This document shows, in pieces, positions 15,511-24,636 of a DNA stretch of 64,000 bases. This DNA is from Pedobacter zeae. GTDB lineage: Bacteria > Bacteroidota > Bacteroidia > Sphingobacteriales > Sphingobacteriaceae. A program made the position numbers and the translations under genes. The notes below the pieces were generated by a model. That model was not told the origin of the DNA, did not search any database, and was given only the letters and a program-made list of their open reading frames with translations. Each line of letters starts with the position of its first letter. Position 1 is the first letter of the stretch. Location of the stretch: NCBI RefSeq assembly GCF_014196715.1, contig NZ_JACIEF010000003.1:1207874-1271873 (forward strand), given 5' to 3'.

Positions 15511-17166
15511 TTAAGCCAATAGCCTGATTGGTTCTTCTAATAAACCTTTTAAGGTTTGTAAGAATTGAGCTCCGGTTGCACCATCAACCACACGGTGATC
15601 GCAACCTAAAGTTAATTTCATCACATTACCAGGAACAACAGCACCGTTTTTAACAACAGGAATTTGTTGAATTGCACCTACTGATAAAATTGCCCCGTCA
15701 GGAGAGTTAATGATTGATGTAAATTCATCAATACCGAACATTCCCAGGTTAGATACAGTAAAGGTAGATCCTTCCCAATCTGATGGTTGTAATTTTTTAG
15801 CTTTTGCTTTAGCACCAAAATCTTTCACTTCAGCAGAGATATGCGATAAAGATTTGCCATCTGCAAAACGCACTACAGGCACCAATAAGCCATCTTCAAC
15901 AGCTATGGCTACACCGATATTGGTATGTTCGTTGAAACGGATTTTATCGCCACCCCATGATGAGTTAACAGCCGGGTGTTTTTTCAAGGCAACGGCTACT
16001 GCTTTAATTACGATATCGTTGAAAGAAACCTTAACCGGAGCAACTGCATTGATTGCCGTACGGGCAGCCATTGCATTATCCATATCAATGCTAATGGTTA
16101 AATAAAAGTGAGGAGCTGTAAATAAACTTTCTGACAAACGTTTTGCAATCACTTTACGCATTTGCGAAACCGGTTGTTCAGTAAATTTAACTTCACCAAC
16201 AAAGGTTGGAATTACAGGAGCTGCAGCTGGTGCGCTTCCTGTTTTAGGCGCTTCTGCCTGTGGTGCAGCAGCTGGTTTAAAGTTCTCGATATCTTTTTTA
16301 ATGATACGGCCACCTTCAGCACTACCTGATACCTGCGATAAATCGATTCCTTTTTCTTTAGCAATTTTCTTTGCCAGAGGAGATGCTTTTACGCGGCTAT
16401 CAGACGATGAGCTCTGTGCAACTGGAGCAGATGAGCCCGCATCAGCAGTTGTTTTTGGTGCTTCTTCGCTTTTTGGCGCTTCGCTTTCGGCTTTCGGCTT
16501 TGCGCTTTGTGTTCCTCCGGCTAAAATACCGCTAACATCGGTGCCTTCAGGACCAACAATGGCAATAATGCCGTTTACTTTAGCCGCCTGACCTTTTTCT
16601 ACACCAATGTGTAATAAAGTACCGGTTGCATAACCCATTACTTCCATAGTAGCCTTATCGGTTTCTACGTCGGCTAAAACATCATCATCCTTTACTTTAT
16701 CGCCCACTTTTTTATGCCATTCGGCAATTACGCCTTCAGTCATGGTATCGCTTAACAAAGGCATGCGGATTACCGTTACGCCTTTAGCTGCTAATTCTTC
16801 TTCGCTTAAGCCACCACCCTGAGCCGGTGCAGCTTCTTCTTTTTTCTCTTCAGCTTTTGGGGCTGCGCTTTCTGCTTTAGGGGCTTCTGCGCCTTGTTCA
16901 GCTGCTAAAGCTGCTTTATAATCTTCACCTTCTTTACCGATAACGGCCATGATGGCATCAACCGGAACGGCCTGGCCTTCTTCTACACCAACGTATAAAA
17001 GGGTACCATCCCAATAAGATTCCATATCCATGGTTGCCTTGTCAGTTTCTACTTCTGCCAAAACATCGCCGCTTTTCACTTTATCGCCCACTTTTTTATG
17101 CCACTTCGCCAAAACCCCTTCGGTCATGGTGTCGCTCATTTTGGGCATTTTAATTACATCAGCCAT
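15511..17166 (-). CDS. pdhC: Pyruvate dehydrogenase E2, dihydrolipoamide acetyltransferase
   Basis: The 551-residue E2 has two lipoyl domains, with lipoylated lysines in ETDKATM at Lys43 and Lys171. Ala/Pro/Glu-rich linkers separate them. The peripheral subunit-binding domain runs about 260-296 (KASPLAKKIAKEKGIDLSQV). The catalytic domain ends with DHRVVDG (His524, Asp528). It transfers the acetyl group from lipoate to CoA. pdhA lies 30 bases upstream on the same strand; a terminator follows. The E1 beta gene is not here, the usual arrangement in this phylum. Confidence 0.95.
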   Translation of the reverse strand: MADVIKMPKMSDTMTEGVLAKWHKKVGDKVKSGDVLAEVETDKATMDMESYWDGTLLYVGVEEGQAVPVDAIMAVIGKEGEDYKAALAAEQGAEAPKAESAAPKAEEKKEEAAPAQGGGLSEEELAAKGVTVIRMPLLSDTMTEGVIAEWHKKVGDKVKDDDVLADVETDKATMEVMGYATGTLLHIGVEKGQAAKVNGIIAIVGPEGTDVSGILAGGTQSAKPKAESEAPKSEEAPKTTADAGSSAPVAQSSSSDSRVKASPLAKKIAKEKGIDLSQVSGSAEGGRIIKKDIENFKPAAAPQAEAPKTGSAPAAAPVIPTFVGEVKFTEQPVSQMRKVIAKRLSESLFTAPHFYLTISIDMDNAMAARTAINAVAPVKVSFNDIVIKAVAVALKKHPAVNSSWGGDKIRFNEHTNIGVAIAVEDGLLVPVVRFADGKSLSHISAEVKDFGAKAKAKKLQPSDWEGSTFTVSNLGMFGIDEFTSIINSPDGAILSVGAIQQIPVVKNGAVVPGNVMKLTLGCDHRVVDGATGAQFLQTLKGLLEEPIRLLA

Positions 17167-17196
17167 TCTATCTAATTAATTGAAATCTTATTAATA

Positions 17197-18192
17197 TTAG
17201 TCTATTACGTAAGGGTAGTTCTCAGTTACATATACGTCTTTGTATAACTCAGATGCATCTGGCCAAGGAGATTCTTCGGCAAATTTTACTGCCTGATCTA
17301 CTGTAGCTTTAACTTTGGCTTCTACTTCTTCAATCCAGGCCTGATCTGCATATTTTTCTCTCAAAATAGTTTCCCTTGCTAATTCAACCGGATCTTTCGC
17401 TTTGTAATCTTCTAATTCTTCTTTAGTACGGTATTTTGCCGGATCGGACATCGAGTGACCACGGTAACGGTAAGTTCTCATTTCTAAGAAAGTTGGTCCT
17501 TCGCCTTTACGCGCACGTTGGATCGCTTCATCCATGGCATTGTGAACGGCCACCGGATCCATTCCATCAACAGGTGCACAAGGCATATCGAAACCTAAAC
17601 CAATTTTATAGATATCGGTCATGTTGGTAGTACGTTGTACTGAAGTACCCATCGCATAACCATTGTTTTCGCAAACAAAAACTACAGGTAATTTCCACAA
17701 CATGGCCATGTTAAACGTTTCGTTTAATGCACCCTGGCGTACAGCGCCATCGCCCATATAACAAATGTTAACATTGTCTGTTCCTTTATATTTTTCTGCA
17801 AAAGCAACACCAGCACCTAATGGAATCTGGCCGCCAACAATGGCGTGGCCACCATAAAAGTTATGCTCTTTACTGAACATGTGCATTGAACCACCTTTAC
17901 CTTTAGAACAGCCGGTAGCTTTACCATACATTTCGGCCATAATGCTATCTGCACTAACACCTAAAGCTAAAGCATGAGCATGATCACGGTAAGTCGTAAT
18001 CATTGAATCGCCTTTTTTCATTGCAGATATAGCACCTGCAACTACAGCTTCTTGTCCAATGTATAAATGACAAAAGCCACGTATTTTTTGTTGTCCGTAT
18101 AACTGGCCAGTTTTTTCTTCGAATTTACGCATCAGTAACATCGACTCAAACCACTTTAACCAGGTATCTTTATTTATTTCTACTGCACTCAT
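17197..18192 (-). CDS. pdhA: Pyruvate dehydrogenase E1 alpha subunit
   Basis: The 331-residue protein carries the thiamine diphosphate motif GDGAVRQGALNETFNMA and ends it with VFVCENN. Family blocks include FCHLYIGQEAVVAGA and the phosphorylation-loop region YRYRGHSMSDPAKYR. With an E1 beta partner it decarboxylates pyruvate. An in-frame ATG lies 31 residues upstream (18285). I prefer 18192 because MSAVEINKDTW is normal for relatives and a -7 box lies between the two. It is followed by pdhC after 30 bases. Confidence 0.94.
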   Translation of the reverse strand: MSAVEINKDTWLKWFESMLLMRKFEEKTGQLYGQQKIRGFCHLYIGQEAVVAGAISAMKKGDSMITTYRDHAHALALGVSADSIMAEMYGKATGCSKGKGGSMHMFSKEHNFYGGHAIVGGQIPLGAGVAFAEKYKGTDNVNICYMGDGAVRQGALNETFNMAMLWKLPVVFVCENNGYAMGTSVQRTTNMTDIYKIGLGFDMPCAPVDGMDPVAVHNAMDEAIQRARKGEGPTFLEMRTYRYRGHSMSDPAKYRTKEELEDYKAKDPVELARETILREKYADQAWIEEVEAKVKATVDQAVKFAEESPWPDASELYKDVYVTENYPYVID

Positions 18193-18219
18193 TTTAGGGT
18201 ATTTGTTTTTTTGCGACAG

Positions 18220-18227
18220 CAAATCTA
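18220..18227 (-). promoter_or_regulatory. -7 box of the pdhA-pdhC operon
   Basis: On the minus strand this reads TAGATTTG, a perfect TAnnTTTG box 27 bases before the preferred pdhA start. No clear -33 box at 17 bases. It supports the inner start codon. Confidence 0.5.
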
Positions 18228-18600
18228 ATTTTTTTATTGTAATTTTTGGCACTTTCGGGTGGAAAAACATCATATTCCCGGGCATAAAATTACATTTAAC
18301 ACTTGTTTTACAATTGAATAGGATATGGAAACGGCCTTTCTGTTTTTAAGAAGATTTAAAGCCAATTTCTTATAATTAAAACAACACCCTTTATCATAAT
18401 CCGGAATTAAATTATCCTGAAATTTAATTTTGCATATAACCCCATCTACCTAATTTAAAATACTTCCCCGCTTTACGCTTAAACAGGCTGGTAAAAACGA
18501 AAAAAATTTGTGACAAAACTGATTTTGTGGCTATTATCAGCTGAAAAAATGGGCTCATAAAGTCAAAATGTTAATAACTTTTGTTTTTTAACACCTAACA
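18228..18600. other. Intergenic region between pdhA and the NlpC/P60 gene
   Basis: The region is AT-rich and holds no gene that I can support. I see no strong hairpin, repeat or tRNA. It presumably carries upstream control sites for the two divergent genes. Confidence 0.4.
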
Positions 18601-18632
18601 TTTGGATAACATTTGTATAATTAATACTTTTG
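18601..18632 (+). promoter_or_regulatory. Promoter of the NlpC/P60 gene
   Basis: TTTG (18601-18604) is followed after 20 bases by TACTTTTG (18625-18632), a perfect -7 box. The leader to the ATG at 18701 would be about 60 bases. Confidence 0.6.
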
Positions 18633-18700
18633 GCAACCAACAATAAGCCCAGGTGGTGTACGTTAATGTGTAAGTGAATACCCAAACATAACTGTATAAC

Positions 18701-19258
18701 ATGATTAAAAAAATTTTGTTTTCTACTCTAATCGCTATTTGCACGCTCTCAACCGCATTTGCGCAAACTAAAACAAAAGAATCTGGTAAAGAGTTAAACG
18801 ACCCTGATAATCTTGCATCGCAATATTTCTCGCAGGTAATGGGGGTTGCGGTAGACGCGACTTCGAATTTAAAACTTTACAAATTTATATACGAGTGGAT
18901 CGGAACACCATATAGTTATGGCGGAAACACAAAAAGAGGAATCGATTGCTCGGCTTTTACTAAAGCAATTTACGATAAAGTTTTCAACACTACCATCAGA
19001 AGAAATTCGCGCGATATTTTTAGCATGGTAGATCCCTTATCAAAAGAAGATTTAAAAGAAGGCGACCTGGTTTTCTTTAAAATCAAAAGCAGGAGTATTT
19101 CACACGTGGGTATTTACCTCGGCGATAATAGATTTGCACATGCATCCAGCTCACGCGGTGTTGTAATCAGCAACCTGAACGAGCCTTATTACAGCCGGTA
19201 TTTTTATAAGGGTGGGCGTGTGCTCGAATCGTTTAAGAAAGAATTTACCGTAGAATAA
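18701..19258 (+). CDS. NlpC/P60 family cell-wall endopeptidase
   Basis: The 185-residue protein has a signal peptide (cut near AFA-QTK, about residue 22) and one NlpC/P60 domain (about 60-178). The nucleophile is Cys83 in GIDCSAFTK. The catalytic histidine is His135 in ISHVGIYLG; His147 in FAHASS is the likely third polar residue. These enzymes cut peptide stems of peptidoglycan in the periplasm. No extra SH3 or LysM domain is present, so targeting must come from elsewhere. It has a good promoter and its own terminator. Confidence 0.92.
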   Translation: MIKKILFSTLIAICTLSTAFAQTKTKESGKELNDPDNLASQYFSQVMGVAVDATSNLKLYKFIYEWIGTPYSYGGNTKRGIDCSAFTKAIYDKVFNTTIRRNSRDIFSMVDPLSKEDLKEGDLVFFKIKSRSISHVGIYLGDNRFAHASSSRGVVISNLNEPYYSRYFYKGGRVLESFKKEFTVE

Positions 19259-19298
19259 TTCAGTTGACGGTTTTCAGTTAACAGTCAAAAAAATATAG

Positions 19299-19332
19299 AA
19301 TCCTCCTAAAGAAATTTCGGAGGATTTTTTTT
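19299..19332 (+). terminator. Rho-independent terminator after the NlpC/P60 gene
   Basis: AATCCTCC (19299-19306) pairs with GGAGGATT (19319-19326), followed by eight T residues in all. It lies about 40 bases after the stop and just before the CapA-like gene. Confidence 0.8.
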
Positions 19333-19350
19333 ATCCCGTAAGAATCTAAA

Positions 19351-20448
19351 ATGAAATTTTTCAACACCTTAATATTAGCCGCTTTTACCATCATTATTTT
19401 AATCAGCTGCACCAGTAATAATGCACAGGTTAACACTCCGGTTGTAAAAAAAGATACAGTAGGCAGGAAAATAAAAGATACGATATCGATAACCGCGGTT
19501 GGTGATATCATGCTTGGCTCTGCTTTCCCTTCCAAAACCAATCTTCCACCGGATGATGCCGTAAACAGCTTTCAGGCTGTAGACAGTTTATTAAAGGGCG
19601 ATATCGTATTTGGAAACCTGGAAGGTTGTTTTCTGAATTCAGGCAACTCCAATAAATGCAACGGTATTAATCCGAACAGCTGTTACGCTTTCAGAATGCC
19701 TGAGCGTTATGCCGGCATATATAAAAATGCCGGATTTAATGTGTTAAGCATTGCCAATAACCACGTGGGCGATTTTGACGCAAGGGGAAGAAAAAATACC
19801 GCACGGGTATTGGACTCGTTGCAGATTCATTATGCAGGGCAGGTAAATAAACCTTTCGAGGTTTTTGAAAAAGATAGTGTTAAATATGCTTTTTGCGCAT
19901 TTGCACCTAACGAAAACACCGTTTCCATTAACAAAATCGACAGTGCTAAAGCTTTGGTTTCGCGTTTGAAAACAATGGCCGATATTGTGATCGTTTCCTT
20001 TCACGGAGGAGGTGAAGGGGCCAGATTTGAACATGTTCCCCGCAGAAATGAGATCTTTTACAAAGAAAACAGGGGTAATGTTTATGCCTTTGCTCACGCC
20101 GTGATTGATGCGGGCGCTGATGTAGTTTTAGGGCACGGACCACATGTAACCAGGGCCGTTGAAGTGTATAAAAATAAATTTATCGCTTACAGTTTGGGTA
20201 ATTTCTGTACCTATGGCATGTTCAGCTTAAAAGGCAATAACGGCATTGCCCCTTTGCTCCGGTTAAAAATAGATGCCAAAGGCAATTTTCTATATGCTGA
20301 TGTGGTATCCGTTCAGCAGGATAAAATTAACCGTTTAACCATTGATGATAACCACAGGGCTTTTAAGCGGATGAAAGAATTAACCGATACTGATTTTATT
20401 GGGCACCAGCTTAAATTTGAACACAATAAAATCAGTTTAAAAGATTAG
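19351..20448 (+). CDS. CapA-like metallophosphatase-fold lipoprotein
   Basis: The 365-residue protein has a lipobox ending in LISC (Cys20). The PGA_cap domain covers most of the rest. Metal-site motifs are AVGDIMLGS, GNLEGCF, SIANNHVGDF, VSFHGGGEG and GHGPHVTRAVEVY. CapA proteins take part in poly-gamma-glutamate capsule export, but many single-gene relatives have no capB/capC partners and their role is unknown. No capB or capC is in the window, so a capsule role should not be assumed. A small two-helix protein follows after 44 bases. Confidence 0.87.
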   Translation: MKFFNTLILAAFTIIILISCTSNNAQVNTPVVKKDTVGRKIKDTISITAVGDIMLGSAFPSKTNLPPDDAVNSFQAVDSLLKGDIVFGNLEGCFLNSGNSNKCNGINPNSCYAFRMPERYAGIYKNAGFNVLSIANNHVGDFDARGRKNTARVLDSLQIHYAGQVNKPFEVFEKDSVKYAFCAFAPNENTVSINKIDSAKALVSRLKTMADIVIVSFHGGGEGARFEHVPRRNEIFYKENRGNVYAFAHAVIDAGADVVLGHGPHVTRAVEVYKNKFIAYSLGNFCTYGMFSLKGNNGIAPLLRLKIDAKGNFLYADVVSVQQDKINRLTIDDNHRAFKRMKELTDTDFIGHQLKFEHNKISLKD

Positions 20449-20492
20449 TTTTCTGCGACATCAATTTCATTTAATTTCAGAATATTTGCCTT

Positions 20493-20678
20493 ATGAAAAC
20501 GGGATTAATCATTCATTATATAATCGGAATTGCAGCTGCGCTTTTAGTTTTGGCCGCTGCATATTACATCAATCAAAACCCAGATAACTTGTTGTCTGCG
20601 GGGATTATCATTTTAGCAGGCTGCCTGGTAGCTTTTAGTCAATACCAGATCATCAAACAGAAAAAGAAACAAAAATAA
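20493..20678 (+). CDS. Small two-helix membrane protein
   Basis: The 61-residue protein has two hydrophobic segments (about 4-24 and 31-52) and ends in a basic tail (KQKKKQK), so the C-terminus should be cytoplasmic. A near-consensus -7 box (AATATTTG, 20481-20488) lies 4 bases before the ATG. A terminator begins at the stop codon. No family is recognised. Confidence 0.65.
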   Translation: MKTGLIIHYIIGIAAALLVLAAAYYINQNPDNLLSAGIIILAGCLVAFSQYQIIKQKKKQK

Positions 20679-20717
20679 CCGCCATTCTTCCAGAAGCGGC
20701 GGTTACACTTTTTCTTT
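20677..20717 (+). terminator. Rho-independent terminator
   Basis: AACCGCC (20677-20683) pairs with GGCGGTT (20698-20704), and CTTC with GAAG inside the loop, extending the stem. ACACTTTTTCTTTT follows. The first bases of the stem overlap the stop codon of the small gene. Confidence 0.75.
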
Positions 20718-20732
20718 TATGGAGAAGGTTTC

Positions 20733-20918
20733 CTAACTCTCATCCTTGGTATTCTTTACCAGCCCGATTCCGGATACAAAGAAAATTAATCCGATTATTC
20801 CATAAACCAGCAATCCCCTCGTGTTTTGACTATGGTTTACAAAACCGTACCCGGCATAAATTAAACCGATAATGCCCAATATGGTTAATATCGTTCCGAA
20901 AGTGCGTTTTACGTTCAT
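20733..20918 (-). CDS. Small two-helix membrane protein
   Basis: The 61-residue protein opens MNVKRTFGTILTILGIIGLIYAGYGFV, with a second helix at about 37-54, and ends in a charged tail. This short pattern is common in Bacteroidota inner-membrane proteins of unknown role. The open frame runs back to 21038, but that start would overlap the SPFH gene on the other strand and adds 40 polar residues unlike a membrane protein. I therefore choose the ATG at 20918. It is divergent from the SPFH gene. Confidence 0.65.
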   Translation of the reverse strand: MNVKRTFGTILTILGIIGLIYAGYGFVNHSQNTRGLLVYGIIGLIFFVSGIGLVKNTKDES

Positions 20919-21027
20919 GATCTGTTTTTTAACATAAGACAAAGAAAACAGGCTTTTGTTTGAAAACCGGAAAATAGAGTTTAATTGTTTGCATTTATTT
21001 TTTATAACTTCATAAAAAAATCTAATT

Positions 21028-21966
21028 ATGCAATACACCGTTTACATTTTAGTAGTGATAGGAGTTATTATACTGCTAAGTTCGTTCGTTACCGTTAAAC
21101 AGGGCACCATTGCGGTTGTTACCGTTTTTGGTAAGTACCAAAGGCTGTTAAGACCGGGTTTAAATTTTAAAATCCCTTTAATAGAGCAGATTTATTCGCG
21201 GATATCGATCCAAAACCGCTCTGTAGAACTATCGTTTCAGGCGGTAACACAAGATCAGGCAAATGTTTACTTCAAGGCTATGCTGCTTTATTCCGTAATT
21301 AACCAGGATGAAGAAACTATCAAAAATGTAGCTTTTAAGTTTGTAGATGCGACCAACTTAATGCAGGCATTAATCAGGACCATTGAAGGCTCTATCCGTG
21401 CTTATGTAGCTACCCAAAAACAAGCCAATGTACTGGCGCAACGTAATGAAATTGTACTTCATGTTAAAGAACAGATCGATCAGGTGTTAGATGGCTGGGG
21501 TTACCACCTTCAGGATTTGCAGTTGAACGATATTACGTTCGATGAAGAAATTATGCGCTCGATGAGTCGTGTGGTGGCATCAAACAATTTAAAGGCAGCG
21601 GCCGAAAACGAGGGTCAGGCATTATTGATTACTAAAACCAAAGCTGCGGAAGCTGATGGTAATGCCATTAAAATTGCTGCGACCGCCGAACGTGAGGCTG
21701 CCCAGTTACGCGGACAGGGAATCGCTTTGTTTAGGGAGGAAGTTGCAAAAGGTATGACCAATGCCGCACACGAAATGCAACAGGCTAACCTGGATACCTC
21801 TGTAATTTTATTTACCATGTGGACAGAAGCCATTAAGCAGTTTGCGGAATATAGCGAAGGCAATGTAATCTTTTTAGATGGTAGTACAGAGGGAATGAAT
21901 AAAACCATGAAAGAGATGATGGCCATGCAATTAAGCAAACAGAATGATCCTGCCGGAAAGAATTAA
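21028..21966 (+). CDS. SPFH/band 7 membrane protein
   Basis: The 312-residue protein has one N-terminal membrane helix (about 4-22) followed by an SPFH domain (VKQGTIAVVTVFGKYQRLLRPGLNFKIP and onward to about residue 190). An Ala/Glu-rich coiled coil follows (about 190-240), with KAAEADGNAIKIAATAEREAAQ. The layout matches flotillin/stomatin/HflK-type proteins that form rings and organise membrane microdomains or proteases. No NfeD partner is next to it. The C-terminus is a short polar tail. A bidirectional terminator lies downstream. Confidence 0.88.
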   Translation: MQYTVYILVVIGVIILLSSFVTVKQGTIAVVTVFGKYQRLLRPGLNFKIPLIEQIYSRISIQNRSVELSFQAVTQDQANVYFKAMLLYSVINQDEETIKNVAFKFVDATNLMQALIRTIEGSIRAYVATQKQANVLAQRNEIVLHVKEQIDQVLDGWGYHLQDLQLNDITFDEEIMRSMSRVVASNNLKAAAENEGQALLITKTKAAEADGNAIKIAATAEREAAQLRGQGIALFREEVAKGMTNAAHEMQQANLDTSVILFTMWTEAIKQFAEYSEGNVIFLDGSTEGMNKTMKEMMAMQLSKQNDPAGKN

Positions 21967-22146
21967 GTAATTTAGATCCCAAAAGGTGATTTGTTGTGCT
22001 GTTAGATGTTACCATCTGACACTTAAAATAGATTAAAGATAGAATTAAATAGTGTTAGATAGAATATCTGATACCCCGAAACTATTTTAGACCTCATGGG
22101 TTTGATAGCCCCCTGCCTGTTAAACCTATGAGATTTTTAAAAGACA

Positions 22147-22187
22147 AAAAAGGCCGCTTTAGTTTAACTAAAGCGGCCTTTTATTTT
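22147..22187. terminator. Strong bidirectional terminator
   Basis: AAGGCCGCTTTAGTT (22150-22164) and AACTAAAGCGGCCTT (22166-22180) are exact reverse complements. The stem is flanked by A runs on the left and TTTATTTT on the right. It separates the SPFH gene from the convergent prc gene. Confidence 0.85.
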
Positions 22188-22205
22188 GAATGATATTATT
22201 TCTGA

Positions 22206-24371
22206 TTAATTATTCTTTGGCATCGCACCTAAGTTCATCACATAGTTGCCAGATTGCTGCATAAAATCGCCCATTACTTTTAACGATTCATCTTCAATGA
22301 AATCGAAAGCATCTTTCTTGGTTACTTTATCACCTTTTTTAATGGCAGGCAATCCTCTCAAAGCGCGTAATTCATTTTGCCTGGCCAGGGCTTTAGCTTC
22401 CTGGGCATCGCGTTCTGCTTTAAGCTTGGCTTCGTTCAAGGTTACCGAAACTTCTGTATCGCGTTTTTTAAGATCTGCCATGTCCTGTTTAAGGTACTTG
22501 AAATCCAAAGAGTTTGCAATGCGCTGCTCGCTATTTTTTGTTAACTGTGCTTTAACAGCAGTTAAATTGGCAACAGCTTTAAAGTTAGAGCTTGGAATTA
22601 CATCCCATGGTAAAGCAGAGGGCTCTGTATCTTCACCAATTTTATCCATTGGATAGATAGAAGGGAAAACAACATCAGGTGTTACCCCTTTGTGCTGTGT
22701 ACTGCTCCCTGCTACGCGATAAAACTTGGCCATGGTTAAATTGATCTGTCCTAAATTAACATCAGCCGGATTGGTACCGCTAGGTGATGTTCCTACAGTT
22801 TTATCTTTTGATATTAAGCCAGCTACCCGTTGTAGCATACTCGGGTTTACCAGTTTGTTTAAATCGATAGAAGATTGAACGGTACCTTTACCATAAGTTT
22901 GGCTGCCCATAATAATACCGCGACCGTAATCCTGGATTGCCCCGGCAAAAATTTCAGATGCAGATGCACTTAAACGATCTACCATTACACCCAATGGGCC
23001 ATCCCATACTACACCACTGTTTTCGTCTTCATCTACCTCGATTTTGCCCCTTAAATCTTTTACCTGCACTACGGGACCTCTGTCGATAAACAGGCCGGTT
23101 AGTGATATTGCTTCAACTAAAGAACCACCACCGTTTCCGCGCAAATCCATTACAATGGCATTTACTTTATCGTAATTTTTTAACGAATCGATCAGTTTTC
23201 TTACATCGCGTGTAGTACTTTTATAATTTTTATCGCCAGCATTTGCAGCTTTAAAGTCAGCATAGAAAGCCGGTAAGGTGATAATACCTATTTTGATATC
23301 CTTACCGTTACTGCTGATGGTTTTTACTTTTTTCTTGGCAGAAGTTTCTTCAAGTACAATTTTATCGCGTACCAATTCTATAATTACCGGTTTCGACGAC
23401 ATTTCTTTTCCAACCGGGATTACTTTTAAACGTACTTTAGTTCCTTTCGGACCTTTAATTTTAGCTACGGTGTTATCGAGTCTCCATCCTACCACATCAA
23501 CAAATTCTCCGTCACCTTGCGCTACAGCAATAATCCTGTCGCCGGCACTTAACTGCTTGCCCTTAAAAGCAGGTCCGCCTGCAATGATCTCCGAAATTTT
23601 AACCACTTCGTTCTCTAACTGTAAACGGGCACCAATACCTTCGAAAGAGCGCGACATATCTTCGTTAAAAGCTGCGGCGTTGGTTGGATTGAAATAGTTG
23701 GTGTGTGGATCGATAGATTCGGTGAATGCATCCATTAAAATCTGAAAAACATCCTGGTTGTTCATTTTTGAGGTTTGCGACTGTAAATTCTGGTAACGCT
23801 TGGTTAAAGTCTCTACATTTTTTGCCTCCGGGGTTCCGGCCAGATTAAGGTTGATCAGCTCGTATTTAACCCTTTTTTTCCAGGTATCGTTTAAAGCTGC
23901 AGAAGAAACTGCCCAAGGCAATTTTTCCCTGTCGTAAACATAGGTGTCGTTTTGGTTAAAATCGAATTTGGTTTTAATCTGCGCCAGAGAATAGCTGAAA
24001 TAATCATTTAGCCTTTTGGCGTATACATTATAAATATAAAATGGGCCACTTAGATCGCCATTTTTAAAGTCATCGTCCAAAGTGTACCTGTATTTTTCAA
24101 ATTCTTTGATATCCGATGCAAGGAAATAATTTTTGCCCTGATCCAGCGATTTGATGTACCTGTCCAAAATGATGGAGGATATGGAATCGTTGATCTGGAT
24201 TTTCTTGTAATTATAGCTTTCGATCAGGTTCACAACTTCTTTGATCACAAGCTGTTGCTGCTGATCTGGCTTTATATTAGTAATCCCCTCAACAACCGGT
24301 TGAGGCTTAGGCGCGGCATGGCAGGCAAGTACAGCTCCGGTAAAAATTACAAAAAATATTCTCTTTAACAT
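22206..24371 (-). CDS. prc: Carboxy-terminal processing protease (tail-specific protease)
   Basis: The 721-residue protein starts with a lipoprotein-like signal (MLKRIFFVIFTGAVLAC). A Prc-type N-terminal domain precedes a PDZ domain (EISEIIAGGPAFKGKQLSAGDRI). The S41 protease domain has the Ser-Lys dyad: Ser in SASASEIFAGA and Lys in YGKGTVQ. A long C-terminal DUF3340-like region ends the protein, as in E. coli Prc (682 residues). It degrades or trims periplasmic proteins. Longer in-frame starts exist at 24395 and 24434; I choose 24371 because it begins the signal peptide. Confidence 0.93.
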   Translation of the reverse strand: MLKRIFFVIFTGAVLACHAAPKPQPVVEGITNIKPDQQQQLVIKEVVNLIESYNYKKIQINDSISSIILDRYIKSLDQGKNYFLASDIKEFEKYRYTLDDDFKNGDLSGPFYIYNVYAKRLNDYFSYSLAQIKTKFDFNQNDTYVYDREKLPWAVSSAALNDTWKKRVKYELINLNLAGTPEAKNVETLTKRYQNLQSQTSKMNNQDVFQILMDAFTESIDPHTNYFNPTNAAAFNEDMSRSFEGIGARLQLENEVVKISEIIAGGPAFKGKQLSAGDRIIAVAQGDGEFVDVVGWRLDNTVAKIKGPKGTKVRLKVIPVGKEMSSKPVIIELVRDKIVLEETSAKKKVKTISSNGKDIKIGIITLPAFYADFKAANAGDKNYKSTTRDVRKLIDSLKNYDKVNAIVMDLRGNGGGSLVEAISLTGLFIDRGPVVQVKDLRGKIEVDEDENSGVVWDGPLGVMVDRLSASASEIFAGAIQDYGRGIIMGSQTYGKGTVQSSIDLNKLVNPSMLQRVAGLISKDKTVGTSPSGTNPADVNLGQINLTMAKFYRVAGSSTQHKGVTPDVVFPSIYPMDKIGEDTEPSALPWDVIPSSNFKAVANLTAVKAQLTKNSEQRIANSLDFKYLKQDMADLKKRDTEVSVTLNEAKLKAERDAQEAKALARQNELRALRGLPAIKKGDKVTKKDAFDFIEDESLKVMGDFMQQSGNYVMNLGAMPKNN

Positions 24372-24436
24372 CTCTTTAAATGATTTAAAATCCATTTTCA
24401 ATTCTATATAGCCAATATGATACCATTTTAGCAAAA

Positions 24437-24470
24437 AAACAAAAAAGAGACAGCATTATTACTGTCTCTT
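24437..24470 (-). terminator. Rho-independent terminator after the TPR gene
   Basis: AAGAGACAG (24445-24453) pairs with CTGTCTCTT (24462-24470) around an 8-base loop. On the minus strand TTTTGTTTTTTTGC follows. It lies 167 bases after the TPR gene stop and just before prc. Confidence 0.65.
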
Positions 24471-24636
24471 GTTAAAACTTTCTCAAATCTAACTAAAAGC
24501 TTTTTATTTAACAATTTCTTATGAAGAACGTTGCGGGTTATTTTTTGTTTTAGACGACATTTGAAATTTGACCAAATACAGACGTATTATGCCTTTTTGG
24601 AGTGTTTATCGACGTGATTTAAAGAAATTAAGCTTT

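Noticed and set aside
19351-20448. Calling the CapA-like gene a capsule biosynthesis gene
   Set aside because: No capB or capC is near, and many single CapA-like lipoproteins are not linked to poly-gamma-glutamate.
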